Assembly (NCBI GenBank): GCA_026709625.1
Contig: JAPOSR010000072.1
Span: 1 to 33,573, forward strand
Reading direction: 5' to 3'
Origin: Chloroflexota bacterium
GTDB lineage: Bacteria; Chloroflexota; Anaerolineae; Aggregatilineales; Phototrophicaceae
Length of the DNA stretch: 33,573 nucleotides
How positions within the stretch are numbered: the stretch's first letter is position 1; each line of letters begins with the position of its first letter. Made by a program: the position numbers and the translations under genes. The notes below the pieces were generated by a model. The model was not told where the DNA came from. It made no database searches and saw only the letters and a list, made by a program, of their open reading frames with translations. Shown one piece after another: positions 1 to 8,311 of this stretch.

Positions 1-658
1 CTTGCTGCGCGGTGATTCGCTGCGCGACATCGTTGTAGATGGCGTTGTCTCGCGCTGCCGCGACCGCGATGGGGTCGATATCCAGCGCCAGCGCCCGTCT
101 CGCGCCCAGCTTGACCGCCGCAATCGACAAGATGCCGCTGCCACAGCCGATATCCAGCGCCGACTGCCCGTGTTGAATCACCCGTTCCAGGGCTTGCAAG
201 CAAAGCTGTGTAGTCGGGTGCGTGCCCGTGCCGAATGCCATACCCGGATCCAGCGCGATGACGATGTCGCCCTGCGCCGGCGTCACATCGATCCAGCGCG
301 GGCGGATCAGCAGGCGTCGGCCGATTCGCAGCGGCTGATAGTGCGCTTTCCAGGCTTGCGCCCAATCGTCTTCACGGAGCTGGCGATAAACGGGCTCTGG
401 CATCGGATAGAGCTGGCGCATATGCCCCAGCGCGGCTTCCAACTGCATTTTGGTGGCATCTGCGCGCGCATCGTCTGGGAAGTAGGCGCGCAAGATTAAG
501 CTCTGCGCCGGCGGCAGGTCGACTTCGTCCCAGGTGTCGGGCGCGATATCAGCCTGCTCCAGCGAGACACCTTGATGGCCATACCGACCCAGCACCTCGG
601 CGATAGCTTCCGCGCTTTCGCCATCGACGCGCAGGCTGACTTCAATCCACCGGCTCAT
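1..658 (-). CDS. prmA: Ribosomal protein L11 methyltransferase, 3' end outside window
   Basis: About 219 N-terminal residues are visible; the gene runs off the left edge. PrmA methylates ribosomal protein L11 using S-adenosylmethionine. The class I methyltransferase glycine motif DIGCGSGILSIAAVKLGA is followed by the acidic strand ALDIDP, which binds the SAM ribose. Ahead of it lies the N-terminal L11-recognition region and the PrmA-typical stretch DPGMAFGTGTHPTT. The start is the ATG at 658-656, giving MSRWIEVSLRV. It begins 6 bases after the dnaJ stop, so it is almost certainly the last gene of the hrcA-grpE-dnaK-dnaJ-prmA operon, an arrangement known from several Gram-positive and Chloroflexota lineages. 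Motifs and context agree. Confidence 0.93.
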   Translation of the reverse strand, partial: MSRWIEVSLRVDGESAEAIAEVLGRYGHQGVSLEQADIAPDTWDEVDLPPAQSLILRAYFPDDARADATKMQLEAALGHMRQLYPMPEPVYRQLREDDWAQAWKAHYQPLRIGRRLLIRPRWIDVTPAQGDIVIALDPGMAFGTGTHPTTQLCLQALERVIQHGQSALDIGCGSGILSIAAVKLGARRALALDIDPIAVAAARDNAIYNDVAQRITAQQ

Positions 659-664
659 GCGGGC

Positions 665-1807
665 TTATTTGTCGTCGCCGGCGAGAAAATCCATCGCCCG
701 TTCAAACAAGCCGCGCCCGCCGCGCTGCGACGACATGTCGCCGCCAAAGGTTTCTGCCAGCTGCGAGAGGAGCTCTCGTTGCTCTTCGCTCAGATTAGTC
801 GGCGTTGCGACCTGCACGCCAACCAGCTGATCGCCACGGCCGCTGCTGCTGCCATCGGCGCGCAGCCGGGGAAAGCCGCGTCCGCGCAGACGGAATATCT
901 TGCCGGTCTGTGTGCCCGGCGATATATCCAGATCGACCATGCCATCCACAGTCTCGACCTGGATGGTATCGCCCAGCGCCGCTTGCGCGATATTTATGTT
1001 GATATCAAGGATAATGTCGTTTTCGTTGCGCTTGAAATAGGCGTGGTCTCTCACATGCACGACCACAAACAAATTGCCGGGCGGCGCGCCATTTTCTCCC
1101 GCATCGCCTTCGCCACGCACCTGAATCTGGATGCCTTCGCTGATGCCAGGCGGGATTTTGACATTCAGCAGCGCGCGCTGACGCCGCCGCCCACTGCCAT
1201 CGCAGCTGCGACAGGGGTTGGAAATCGTGCTGCCTTTGCCGCCACAGTTGGGGCAGGTGTGCGCGCGAACCATCGAGCCGAGCAGAGTCTGCTGCACTTG
1301 GCGCACCTCGCCGCTGCCATTGCAATTTCGGCAGGTGATCGTCCGCGAACCCGCCGTCGCGCCGCTGCCGCCACAGTCTTCACAGCTTTCGAGGCGCAGG
1401 AACTCAACGTCTTTTTCGATGCCAAACACCGAATCGATGAAATCAATGGTGACATTCACGCGGCGGTCACCGCCATGGCTGGGCGCTCGCCGCCGCCCGC
1501 CTCGTTGTTCACCAAAGGCGCTGTTAAACATATCGAATATGTCGTCAAAGCCGAAGCCGCCCATGCCCTGGCCAGAGCCGCTCGCGCCATTCAGTCCGGC
1601 ATGTCCAAAGCGATCATAACGCGCGCGCGTTTCATCGTCCGAAAGCGCTTCGTAGGCGGCGCTGATCTCTTTGAACCTGTCTTCGGCATCGGCTGCGTCG
1701 CTGACATCGGGGTGATATTGACGCGCCAGCCGCCGAAATGCGCTCTTGATCTGCTTGGTATCGGCGCTGCGCGGGACGCCTAGCACCTCATAATAGTCTC
1801 TGGGCAT
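665..1807 (-). CDS. dnaJ: Chaperone DnaJ (Hsp40, type I)
   Basis: 380-residue co-chaperone that delivers unfolded clients to DnaK and stimulates its ATPase. The J domain (about 1-70) contains YHPD, the loop essential for DnaK stimulation. A glycine/phenylalanine-rich linker follows (about 75-115). The zinc-finger region has all four CxxCxGxG repeats: CEDCGGSG, CRNCNGSG, CPNCGGKG and CRSCDGSG. A C-terminal client-binding and dimerisation domain completes a normal type I DnaJ. The ATG at 1807 gives MPRDYYEVLG, typical for the family, with AGAGAG a short distance upstream. It lies downstream of dnaK across a 133-base gap holding a hairpin, and 6 bases ahead of prmA. Confidence 0.97.
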   Translation of the reverse strand: MPRDYYEVLGVPRSADTKQIKSAFRRLARQYHPDVSDAADAEDRFKEISAAYEALSDDETRARYDRFGHAGLNGASGSGQGMGGFGFDDIFDMFNSAFGEQRGGRRRAPSHGGDRRVNVTIDFIDSVFGIEKDVEFLRLESCEDCGGSGATAGSRTITCRNCNGSGEVRQVQQTLLGSMVRAHTCPNCGGKGSTISNPCRSCDGSGRRRQRALLNVKIPPGISEGIQIQVRGEGDAGENGAPPGNLFVVVHVRDHAYFKRNENDIILDININIAQAALGDTIQVETVDGMVDLDISPGTQTGKIFRLRGRGFPRLRADGSSSGRGDQLVGVQVATPTNLSEEQRELLSQLAETFGGDMSSQRGGRGLFERAMDFLAGDDK

Positions 1808-1907
1808 TCGACCGTCTCTCTTTCAACAGGCGGCATTTGGCGGGCGGCGCAATCAAAAAAAGCGCGGTATTTGAACTTGCTCTCGCCCAGCCAGATGATA
1901 GCGCATT

Positions 1908-1932
1908 GCCCGGCTGTGGGGCACAACCGGGC
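1908..1932 (-). promoter_or_regulatory. Hairpin between dnaK and dnaJ
   Basis: Nine bases after the dnaK stop codon there is a compact inverted repeat: GCCCGG and TGTG pair with CACA and CCGGGC around a 3-base loop and one internal mismatch. No T-tract follows directly on the minus strand, so it is not a typical intrinsic terminator. A run of seven T (minus strand; 1861-1855) occurs about 50 bases further on. It may be a partial terminator or an mRNA-processing or stability element that sets the dnaK:dnaJ ratio. Confidence 0.45.
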
Positions 1933-1940
1933 ACGACAAT

Positions 1941-3821
1941 CTAGGCTTCGGTGAATTCCGCGTCGATGACATCTTCATCTTCGTTTTTGCTCTGCGCGCC
2001 GTTTGTGGCTGCTTCGCCATCTTGGTACATCGCGCCGCCCAGCGTTTGCAAGTGCGCCAGGAGCGCTTCGATCGCCGACTTTGTGTCGCTGAGGCTGTCG
2101 CCCGCCATCGCCGTGCGCAGCGCCGCGATCTTGGCTTCGGTTTCGCTCACCATCTCGGCCGGCAGCTTGTCTTTGTGCTCGCCCAGCAATTTCTCGGCTT
2201 GATAAATGGCGCTTTCCGCTTGATTTTCGACTTCCGCCTTTTCTTTCTGCTCGGCGTCGGCGCTGGCAAACTGCTCAGCTTCGGCGACAGCGCGGTCGAC
2301 CTGCTCGTCTGTCAAGCCGCTGCTGGCGGTGATCACAATCGTCTGCTCGGTGCCAGTCGCCTTGTCTTTGGCAGCGACATTGAGCGTGCCATTGGCATCG
2401 ATATCAAAAGTGACTTCGATCTGTGGCATGCCGCGCTGGGCGGGCGGGATATTCGCCAGGATAAAGGTGCCCAGCGATTTGTTGTCGCGCGCCATCGAGC
2501 GCTCGCCCTGCAAAACATTGATCTCCACCTGGGTTTGACCATCGGCCGCGGTGGAAAAGACCTGCGACTTTTTGGTGGGGATGGTGGTGTTGCGCTCGAT
2601 CATGGCTGTGGCGACGCCGCCCAAGGTCTCGATAGCCAGAGTCAATGGCGTCACATCGAGCAGCAAGACATCTTTGACATCGCCACCCAGCACACCGCCT
2701 TGAATGGCTGCGCCCAGCGCGACGACTTCGTCTGGATTCACACGGCGGGTGGGCTCTTTGCCAAAGAAACGTTGCACAGCCTCTTGCACCGCGGGCATGC
2801 GCGTCATGCCGCCGACCAAGAGCACCGTGTCTACATCGCTGGTGGTCAAGCCGGCTGCCTTCAGCGCATCGCGACAAGGTTTGATCGAAGCGTCGATCAG
2901 GTCATCGACCAGGCTCTCGAGCTTGGAGCGCGACAGATTTATATTGAGATGTTTGGGTCCACTGGCGTCGGCGGTGATGAAGGGCAGGCTGATATCGGCG
3001 CTGGTGGTCGTCGACAATTCGATTTTGGCTTTTTCCGCCGCTTCCTTGAGCCGTTGCAGCGCCTGCAAATCTTTGCGCAGGTCGATGCCGGTCTCTTTTT
3101 GGAAGTCGCCGGCGATCCAGTTGATGATGCGCTCGTCGAAGTTGTCGCCGCCGAGAAAAGTGTCGCCGCTGGTCGATTTGACCTCGAAGACGCCATCGGC
3201 GATCTCCAGGATAGAGATATCGAACGTGCCGCCGCCCAGGTCATAGACCGCCACAATGCCTTCTTCGCGGCTTTCCAAGCCAAAGGACAAGCACGATGCG
3301 GTCGGCTCGTTGATGATGCGCAGCACTTCCAGCCCGGCGATCTTGCCAGCGTCTTTGGTGGCGTTGCGCTGGGTGTCGTTGAAGTAAGCCGGCACAGTAA
3401 TGACGGCTTGGGCGACCGTCTGTCCCAGATAGGCTTCGGCATCGGCTTTGAGCTTTTGCAAGACCATCGCCGAGATCTCGGGCGGGCTGTAATCGCGCTC
3501 GTTCATGCGGATGCGCACATCGCCATTTTGCGCGGCCGACAGCTTATACGGCATCAATTCGCGGGCTTCAGCCACGACCGAGTCCGCAAACTTGCGCCCC
3601 ATAAAGCGCTTGACCGAAAATACGGTGTTCTCTGGGTTGACGACTGCCTGGTTGCGCGCCACCCGTCCAACCAGCCGCTCGCCGGTCTTGGCGTTGATAG
3701 CCACCACCGATGGCACCAGATTGCCGCCTTCTGACGAGGGAATGACGGTTGGTTCGCCCGCTTCCATCACGGCAACCACAGAATTGGTTGTGCCCAGGTC
3801 GATTCCAATAATCCTGCCCAT
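1941..3821 (-). CDS. dnaK: Chaperone DnaK (Hsp70)
   Basis: 626-residue ATP-dependent chaperone. The nucleotide-binding domain starts [13 protein letters not shown], the phosphate-1 loop, and carries [13 protein letters not shown] (phosphate 2) and [14 protein letters not shown] (adenosine motif). The linker [12 protein letters not shown] leads into the substrate-binding beta domain and a helical lid of about 100 residues. The tail ends [10 protein letters not shown], the usual bacterial DnaK ending. The start at 3821 has a strong ribosome binding site, AAAGGAAG, seven bases upstream. It lies 57 bases after grpE and before dnaJ, so GrpE (exchange factor), DnaK and DnaJ are made together. No damaged motif is seen. 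Confidence 0.98.
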   Translation of the reverse strand: MGRIIGIDLGTTNSVVAVMEAGEPTVIPSSEGGNLVPSVVAINAKTGERLVGRVARNQAVVNPENTVFSVKRFMGRKFADSVVAEARELMPYKLSAAQNGDVRIRMNERDYSPPEISAMVLQKLKADAEAYLGQTVAQAVITVPAYFNDTQRNATKDAGKIAGLEVLRIINEPTASCLSFGLESREEGIVAVYDLGGGTFDISILEIADGVFEVKSTSGDTFLGGDNFDERIINWIAGDFQKETGIDLRKDLQALQRLKEAAEKAKIELSTTTSADISLPFITADASGPKHLNINLSRSKLESLVDDLIDASIKPCRDALKAAGLTTSDVDTVLLVGGMTRMPAVQEAVQRFFGKEPTRRVNPDEVVALGAAIQGGVLGGDVKDVLLLDVTPLTLAIETLGGVATAMIERNTTIPTKKSQVFSTAADGQTQVEINVLQGERSMARDNKSLGTFILANIPPAQRGMPQIEVTFDIDANGTLNVAAKDKATGTEQTIVITASSGLTDEQVDRAVAEAEQFASADAEQKEKAEVENQAESAIYQAEKLLGEHKDKLPAEMVSETEAKIAALRTAMAGDSLSDTKSAIEALLAHLQTLGGAMYQDGEAATNGAQSKNEDEDVIDAEFTEA

Positions 3822-3878
3822 GTGTGTCTTCCTTTCTCTCTTTTTGCCGCTGACGATGTGGCTGGGATGTTTTTTCGC

Positions 3879-4619
3879 CTAGCCCGCTACCATCACCAGC
3901 GCTTCTCGCAATACAAAGTCTCCAACGCGATAACCGCGCCGCAATGTCTGCGCCACAGTCCCACTTTCGTTTTCGCCGCTGCTATCGATGCCGATAGCTT
4001 GGTGCAGCTTGCCATCGAAGGCATCGCCCGGCGCGGGGGCGATTGATTCGACCGCCAGCGCAAATGTTTCATCTTCGCTTTTGGCGGCTGCGACTTCAGC
4101 TGCCAGATCATCAAAAGTCAGCGCCGAGTCGGCAGGCAGTTCAATCACGACCTTGTCGGCATCGATGTGGCTTGCCAGCGCCGATTCCAGTTTGCGCTGC
4201 AGCATCTGCACGCCTGCCACCCAGTCGTGGTCGCGGATGTCATCCGGCGGAGTTGGCGAAGCGGTGAGGAATTCGTCAACGGCATAAATCAACGCTTCTA
4301 GCTTTTGCGCCGCAGCCAACTGGGCGCGCTTTTTGAAGGCTTCGCCGCTCTTTTTTTGCCGTTCGATTTCTCTTTTAAGGTCATCGACCGATTTGTTGGC
4401 GCTGTGCCAGCCAGCCAGATTTTCATTCGCCAGCTGTGTTGCGGCTTCCAGCGCTTCTTGTGCCGCGTGCCGCTCTTGAATGGCTTCTTGCAGGGCTTTT
4501 TTTGCCGCGCCAAGCTCATCCAGCGCTTCTATGTCGATGGTGGCGCTTGCCGGGGGCTGCGCCGGCTGCTCGCCTTTGGGGTTGTCTTGCTGCGTTGTCT
4601 GCTGGGTTTCTTGGCTCAT
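3879..4619 (-). CDS. grpE: Nucleotide exchange factor GrpE
   Basis: 246 residues. GrpE releases ADP from DnaK. The N-terminus is Gln/Pro-rich and disordered-looking, followed by a long coiled-coil helix (about 40-120, repeated KAL/EAI and IERQKK-type heptads) and a small C-terminal beta domain with LHQAIG and TVAQTLRRGYRVGDFVLREALVMVA, matching the family signature around RRGY and the ending LR.A.V.V. The frame is open 11 codons further upstream, but the ATG at 4619 (MSQETQQ) was chosen because AAGGACAGG sits just before it. It lies between hrcA and dnaK on the same strand. It is longer than E. coli GrpE (197 aa), mainly because of the loose N-terminus and a longer insert in the head. Confidence 0.93.
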   Translation of the reverse strand: MSQETQQTTQQDNPKGEQPAQPPASATIDIEALDELGAAKKALQEAIQERHAAQEALEAATQLANENLAGWHSANKSVDDLKREIERQKKSGEAFKKRAQLAAAQKLEALIYAVDEFLTASPTPPDDIRDHDWVAGVQMLQRKLESALASHIDADKVVIELPADSALTFDDLAAEVAAAKSEDETFALAVESIAPAPGDAFDGKLHQAIGIDSSGENESGTVAQTLRRGYRVGDFVLREALVMVAG

Positions 4620-4686
4620 AACCTGTCCTTCTGCGCAAACCATCCGCTGCATGGGAATGCCAACATTATTGCGAATGCGTATATGA

Positions 4687-4712
4687 CCTGTATCAGAACA
4701 GGCGGCATTATA
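4687..4712 (-). promoter_or_regulatory. Possible grpE promoter with overlapping inverted repeat
   Basis: In the 141-base gap between hrcA and grpE the minus strand has a perfect -10 hexamer TATAAT (4712-4707). No good -35 is seen at 16-18 bases. The palindrome CCTGT-6-ACAGG (4687-4702) lies over the expected start of transcription. This could be an internal promoter with an operator. It does not resemble CIRCE. Only sequence pattern supports it. Confidence 0.35.
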
Positions 4713-4760
4713 GTTAGATTCAGCAAGAATATCGCGCGCGCGGTGGAAGTCTTACGAAGT

Positions 4761-5852
4761 TTATATGTTGCCTGGCTCGCCGTTGTCTACGCCGTCTTGA
4801 TAGAGCGTGGCCAGCACATTCGTCATCAGGTTGGAAACATAACGCACTGTGCTGATTGCGCGGCCATAATTGATATGCGTTGGGCCCAGCACGCCGATCG
4901 CGCCGCTCATTTTCTCTGGATCGCCATAGCGGCTGAGCACCATGCTCAAGCGGTTGAGGTCTTGGTAGCGCCCATCGCCAGCAATGACAACGCGCACATC
5001 GACCGCCTCGCCCGCGTCTTTGGGCAACCGTTCCAGCATATCGTTCAGCAGCGCATTGAGCACAGTGTGTTCTTCCAAAATGCGGATGGCTTGCTGCGCG
5101 CCTTCTTCATCGGCAAAGCTTTCGATGATGCGGCTGAGGCCATCGCGGTATATGAAACGCGCCTGGTTGTTGTCGGCTGTTTCGATCAACTCTGCCGTCA
5201 ATTCTGCCACTTCGCGGTCGAGCATAGGCAGATTGATGCTGCGCAGACGCACTTGCCGCGCCTCCAGGCTGGCGCAGATCTCATTGACGCGCTTGGCGGC
5301 TTCGGCAAGCTGCTGCTGGGGAACAGCGTCGGCCAGGGTCAACATGCGCTGGTGCACGCTGCCGCTGTGCAGCACCAACACCATCAGCGCGAGCCGACCT
5401 TGTATCGAAATCAACTCCACATGCTTGAATGTATTGGTCTGGGCGATGGGCGGCGTCACGATCGCGGCTGTCTGCACCGCGCGCGAAAGCAGCGCCGCTG
5501 TCCGCCGCATCCATTGTTCCATACCCGCTTGTAAGGTGCCCACCCGCTCGGAGATGTGGCTCTGTTCGCCACGGGTCAAGCTGTGGGTTTGCAGCAGGCG
5601 GCGCACGAAATAACGAAAGCCGGCCGCGGTCGGCAGCCTGCCCGCCGATGTGTGTGGCGCGGCGATATATCCCAGCTCTTCAAGCTGCGCCATCTCGTTG
5701 CGCACTGTCGCTGAGCTGATATTCAGTTGATAATTATCGACCAGATGCCCGGAGCTGACTGGCTCGGGTTTTTCTGAATAGGCTTGCACGATGCAGGTCA
5801 GGATAAGTTCCTGGCGGCTGCTCAGGTCGGGCAAATGATGCTCTTCAGCCAT
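4761..5852 (-). CDS. hrcA: Heat-inducible transcription repressor HrcA
   Basis: 363 residues. HrcA represses chaperone operons by binding CIRCE operators and needs GroE for activity. The N-terminal winged helix (about 1-75) contains SSATVRNEMAQLEELGYI and the wing HTSAGRLPTAAGFRYFV, closely matching the family hallmark S.GRVPT..GYR.YVD. A GAF-like dimerisation domain follows, ending in LGPTHINYGRAISTVRYVSNLM, the family C-terminal signature. The frame is open 49 codons further upstream into the trxA-side intergenic region, but the ATG at 5852 is preferred: it follows AGAGG and matches usual HrcA length. First gene of the heat-shock operon, divergent from trxA. Confidence 0.96.
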   Translation of the reverse strand: MAEEHHLPDLSSRQELILTCIVQAYSEKPEPVSSGHLVDNYQLNISSATVRNEMAQLEELGYIAAPHTSAGRLPTAAGFRYFVRRLLQTHSLTRGEQSHISERVGTLQAGMEQWMRRTAALLSRAVQTAAIVTPPIAQTNTFKHVELISIQGRLALMVLVLHSGSVHQRMLTLADAVPQQQLAEAAKRVNEICASLEARQVRLRSINLPMLDREVAELTAELIETADNNQARFIYRDGLSRIIESFADEEGAQQAIRILEEHTVLNALLNDMLERLPKDAGEAVDVRVVIAGDGRYQDLNRLSMVLSRYGDPEKMSGAIGVLGPTHINYGRAISTVRYVSNLMTNVLATLYQDGVDNGEPGNI

Positions 5853-5853
5853 A

Positions 5854-5867
5854 GCGCCTCTGTGGTG
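5854..5867. repeat. Short copy of a dispersed intergenic repeat
   Basis: GCGCCTCTGTGGTG here, between hrcA and trxA, is identical to part of the 16-mer at 12220-12235 and to its reverse complement at 26713-26728. It overlaps the likely hrcA ribosome binding site, so in this copy the repeat supplies the AGAGG on the minus strand. Confidence 0.5.
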
Positions 5868-5983
5868 GGAAGGGCTTGCCGAGATGCTAGCACGCCGACT
5901 GCTGTTAAGGCAATTCTGATGTAAGATAAACTGCCAGCCGCTCGTCTTATGAGCAGATCGCCTAAAAGAAAAGAGGGGACAAT

Positions 5984-6310
5984 ATGAGCAGCCAGGCATT
6001 TGAAGTCAACGAAGCTGAGTTCCAGAGCGAGGTATTGGACAGCGCGACGCCCGTTTTGGTCGATTTTTGGGCGGAGTGGTGCGGTCCATGCAAGATGATT
6101 GCGCCGATTGTCGATGAGATTGCCAGCGAATATGCCGGCAAACTGCGCGTCGCCAAGGTCGATGCCGATGCCAACCAGGATATCATTATGAATTATGGCA
6201 TCATGGGCATTCCCACGTTGATTCTCTTCAAAGGCGGCCAGCCTGTTGAACGGATCACTGGGTTCAAACCCAAGGGCAAGATCGTCAGCACAATCGCCGC
6301 GCACATCTGA
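5984..6310 (+). CDS. trxA: Thioredoxin
   Basis: 108-residue cytoplasmic disulfide reductase with the standard thioredoxin fold. The active site AEWCGPCKM (Cys34 and Cys37) and the cis-proline loop GIMGIPTLILFKGGQ are intact. VLVDFWA and KVDADANQD are typical thioredoxin strand and helix sequences. The ATG at 5984 follows AGAGGGG with suitable spacing. It is divergent from hrcA across 131 bases. A hairpin repeat follows immediately, so it is probably transcribed alone. Which reductase and partners it serves cannot be read from this window. Confidence 0.96.
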   Translation: MSSQAFEVNEAEFQSEVLDSATPVLVDFWAEWCGPCKMIAPIVDEIASEYAGKLRVAKVDADANQDIIMNYGIMGIPTLILFKGGQPVERITGFKPKGKIVSTIAAHI

Positions 6311-6336
6311 GTCGCTTGCTTTGCTCTCGCCATACA

Positions 6337-6377
6337 CCCAGCCCCCTGCATCCAAAACGAGGCAAGGGGCTGGGGGC
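6337..6377. repeat. Hairpin repeat after trxA (short copy of intergenic family)
   Basis: CCCAGCCCC (6337-6345) and GGGGCTGGG (6366-6374) form a perfect 9-base stem with a 20-base loop. The loop and right arm read TCCAAAACGAGGCAAGGGG, matching TCCAGAACGAGGGAAGGGG at 12082-12100 with two differences and the related stretch at 32084-32101. It may also end trxA transcription, although no T-tract follows. Confidence 0.6.
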
Positions 6378-6480
6378 GACATCGCAATCGTTCGCCCCAG
6401 CGAGCCTAGACCCAGCCGCTTTTCCTGCTATCATTATCATTGCAACACTTTTTCCCCGCCGCCGGGTTGTTGAAAGCGAC

Positions 6481-7554
6481 ATGAGCACGAGCGACCAAGC
6501 CAAAGTACCTGGTGCCAAGTACAATCCGACCGCGGCCAAGCGCTGCGACCAGGAAGCGCCCGAACAGTCTTCCACCATGCGCTTCGGCTCAATGAAGATT
6601 TTCTCTGGCAGCGCTTCGCAGGCATTGGGCAGCGAGATCGCTGATTACATCTCGCGCATTTCTGCCTACAATGTCAAGCCGGGCGCTTATTATCGGACTG
6701 TCTTTTCCAACGAAAATATCTTTATCAAGCTGGAAGAGAGCGTGCGCGGCAAGGATGTCTATCTCGTGCAGACCATGGCCTCGCCCGTGCACGACAACCT
6801 TGTGGAAATGCTGATCATGATCGACGCGCTGAAGCGAGATTCAGCCTGGCGCATCAATCTGGTCGTGCCTTACATGAGCTATACCCGCTCGGACAAGAAA
6901 GACCAGCCACGCGTGCCTATCTCGGCTCGGCTCATCGCCAATATGATCGAAACCGCCGGCGTCGACCGCTATATGACCATCGACCTGCATTCCGGGCAGA
7001 TCCAGGGCTTCTTTAATATCCCCGGCGATGCGCTCACGGCTTTTCATCTCTTGAGCGACCACATTATCGCTAGGCTGCGCGCTGGAGAACTGGAAGATCT
7101 TGTCGTGGTGGCGACCGACCTGGGCTTTGCCAAGCAGGGCAGAAACTGGGCGGAAACGCTCGGCGTGCCGCTGGCATTTGTCGAAAAACGCCGCGTCAGC
7201 AATGCCGAAAGCCCGCGCGCTCTGTCGCTGATTGGCAGCGTCAAAGGCAAGAATGTGCTACTGGTCGATGATGAAGTCAATACCGCCGGCAGCGTCGTCA
7301 GCGCTGTGAAGGTCGTCCGCGATTATGGCGCGCGCGATGTGCTCTTCGCGTTTACGCATCCCTTCTTTTGTGAGCAGGCCTATGAGCGACTTGCCGCCCT
7401 CGACCTGCGCGAAATTATCTTTACCAACACGCTCGACACTCCCAAATCTCGCATGCTGCCCAATATGACCGTGCTTTCTATCGCGCCGCTGTTGGGCGAG
7501 GTCATCTTGCGGGCGCACGAGGGCAGAAGCGTGGGCGCGCTTTTCAATGAGTGA
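6481..7554 (+). CDS. prs: Ribose-phosphate pyrophosphokinase (PRPP synthetase)
   Basis: Makes PRPP from ribose 5-phosphate and ATP for nucleotide, His and Trp synthesis. Recognisable parts are YTRSDKKDQPRVPISARLIANMIE (ATP and Mg region), DLHSGQIQGFF, the loop DLGFAKQGRNWA in place of the usual DVGGVKRAR with its lysine kept, and the PRPP loop LLVDDEVNTAGS in place of DDMIDTAGT. The ending SIAPLLGEVILRAHEGRSVGALF is typical. The Gln of the usual RQD motif is Ser here. The start is uncertain: ATG 6481 gives 357 residues with a 37-residue leader; ATG 6577 and 6592 (MKIFSGSAS, the usual family start) are alternatives, and none has a strong ribosome binding site. The stop overlaps the next gene by 8 bases. 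Confidence 0.9.
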   Translation: MSTSDQAKVPGAKYNPTAAKRCDQEAPEQSSTMRFGSMKIFSGSASQALGSEIADYISRISAYNVKPGAYYRTVFSNENIFIKLEESVRGKDVYLVQTMASPVHDNLVEMLIMIDALKRDSAWRINLVVPYMSYTRSDKKDQPRVPISARLIANMIETAGVDRYMTIDLHSGQIQGFFNIPGDALTAFHLLSDHIIARLRAGELEDLVVVATDLGFAKQGRNWAETLGVPLAFVEKRRVSNAESPRALSLIGSVKGKNVLLVDDEVNTAGSVVSAVKVVRDYGARDVLFAFTHPFFCEQAYERLAALDLREIIFTNTLDTPKSRMLPNMTVLSIAPLLGEVILRAHEGRSVGALFNE

Positions 7555-8257
7555 AGAAAAACGCTCTATCTACAGCCCGTCCGACAGCCCGCCCAGCCGA
7601 CTATCTTCCACGACGCTGGCGCTGGGCGCGGCGATATACATGGCGCTGTTTGCGCTGCTTTCGTGGATCGTACACCTTGTCGGCTTGCAGGAATTGCAGC
7701 TGCTGGTGGCTGGCGCGGGCGTCTGGGGTCCGCTTTTTTATGTCGGCATCAAAGCCATGACATTTACTTTCGCGCCGCTTTCCGCGGGCCCGATCCAGTT
7801 GGCGGCTGGCTTGCTCTTTGGCATTGAGCTGGGCACTTTTTATTCGCTGTTGGGCGAGGTGATTGGCGGCACCATCAATGTCTTGATAGGCCGGCTTTTT
7901 GGCCGGCCTTTGATTCTCCGCCTGGTCGGCGCGCAGGGCGTGGAGCGCATCGACAGCTTTTATCATCGCTACCTGGACGACTGGAAGCAGCTGCTGGCCG
8001 CGCGACTGGCGCTATTCTCAGTCTACGATTTCATCAGCTATGCTGTGGGCTTGGGGCGCATACGCCTGCTGGTTTATATTCTGGTTTCGTTCTTCGGCGG
8101 CTGGCTGCCGACTTATGTCTTTGTCCGCTTTGGCGCAGAAGCCGCCCAGGATATTCGTGTGCAGTTGGGCATATACGCTGTGGCAGCGATATCGATCATC
8201 GCCTTCATTCTCTTTCGCCGCCCGGTTGAACATCTGCTGGAGCGCCTGCGAAAATAG
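7547..8257 (+). CDS. TVP38/TMEM64 (DedA-like, VTT domain) membrane protein
   Basis: 236 residues, largely hydrophobic, with about five to six membrane segments starting near residue 24. Family features include the central re-entrant stretch APLSAGPIQLAAGLLFGIELGTFYSLLGEVIGGTINVLIGRLFGR, with the small-residue and Gly pattern and the G.....GR.FG.P motif of VTT proteins, and RLALFSVYDFISYAVGLGRIRLLVYI, matching the typical R...F..YD..SYAAGL segment. VTT proteins are linked to lipid scrambling or flipping and envelope homeostasis; the substrate here is unknown. The ATG overlaps the prs stop by 8 bases, so translation is probably coupled, which need not mean shared function. Confidence 0.85.
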   Translation: MSEEKRSIYSPSDSPPSRLSSTTLALGAAIYMALFALLSWIVHLVGLQELQLLVAGAGVWGPLFYVGIKAMTFTFAPLSAGPIQLAAGLLFGIELGTFYSLLGEVIGGTINVLIGRLFGRPLILRLVGAQGVERIDSFYHRYLDDWKQLLAARLALFSVYDFISYAVGLGRIRLLVYILVSFFGGWLPTYVFVRFGAEAAQDIRVQLGIYAVAAISIIAFILFRRPVEHLLERLRK

Positions 8258-8270
8258 ACGCCGCGCCTGT

Positions 8271-8278
8271 GCTATACT
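8271..8278 (+). promoter_or_regulatory. Possible extended -10 promoter of secA
   Basis: The sequence TGTGCTATACT carries a TATACT -10 element (8273-8278) with an upstream TG, 33 bases ahead of the secA ATG. No convincing -35 is visible. The gap between the membrane protein gene and secA is 54 bases. Confidence 0.4.
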
Positions 8279-8311
8279 GACGGCAAATCTACGAGGCAAA
8301 AGCGACAAACC

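Noticed and set aside
2022..3734. 570-codon open frame opposite dnaK, and similar long frames opposite dnaJ, secA, dnaE, the carboxylase genes and copA
   Set aside because: They lie antisense to clear genes, show no recognisable motifs and have His/Arg/Ala-rich composition typical of the reverse of GC-biased codons.
5888..5913. Possible CIRCE operator upstream of hrcA (GTGCTAG and TTAACAG on the minus strand)
   Set aside because: Half-sites mismatch the consensus and the overall span is about 5 bases too short.
5853..5999. Longer N-terminal start for hrcA at 5999
   Set aside because: The extra 49 residues overlap the start of trxA, do not resemble the HrcA family, and the ATG at 5852 has a ribosome binding site.
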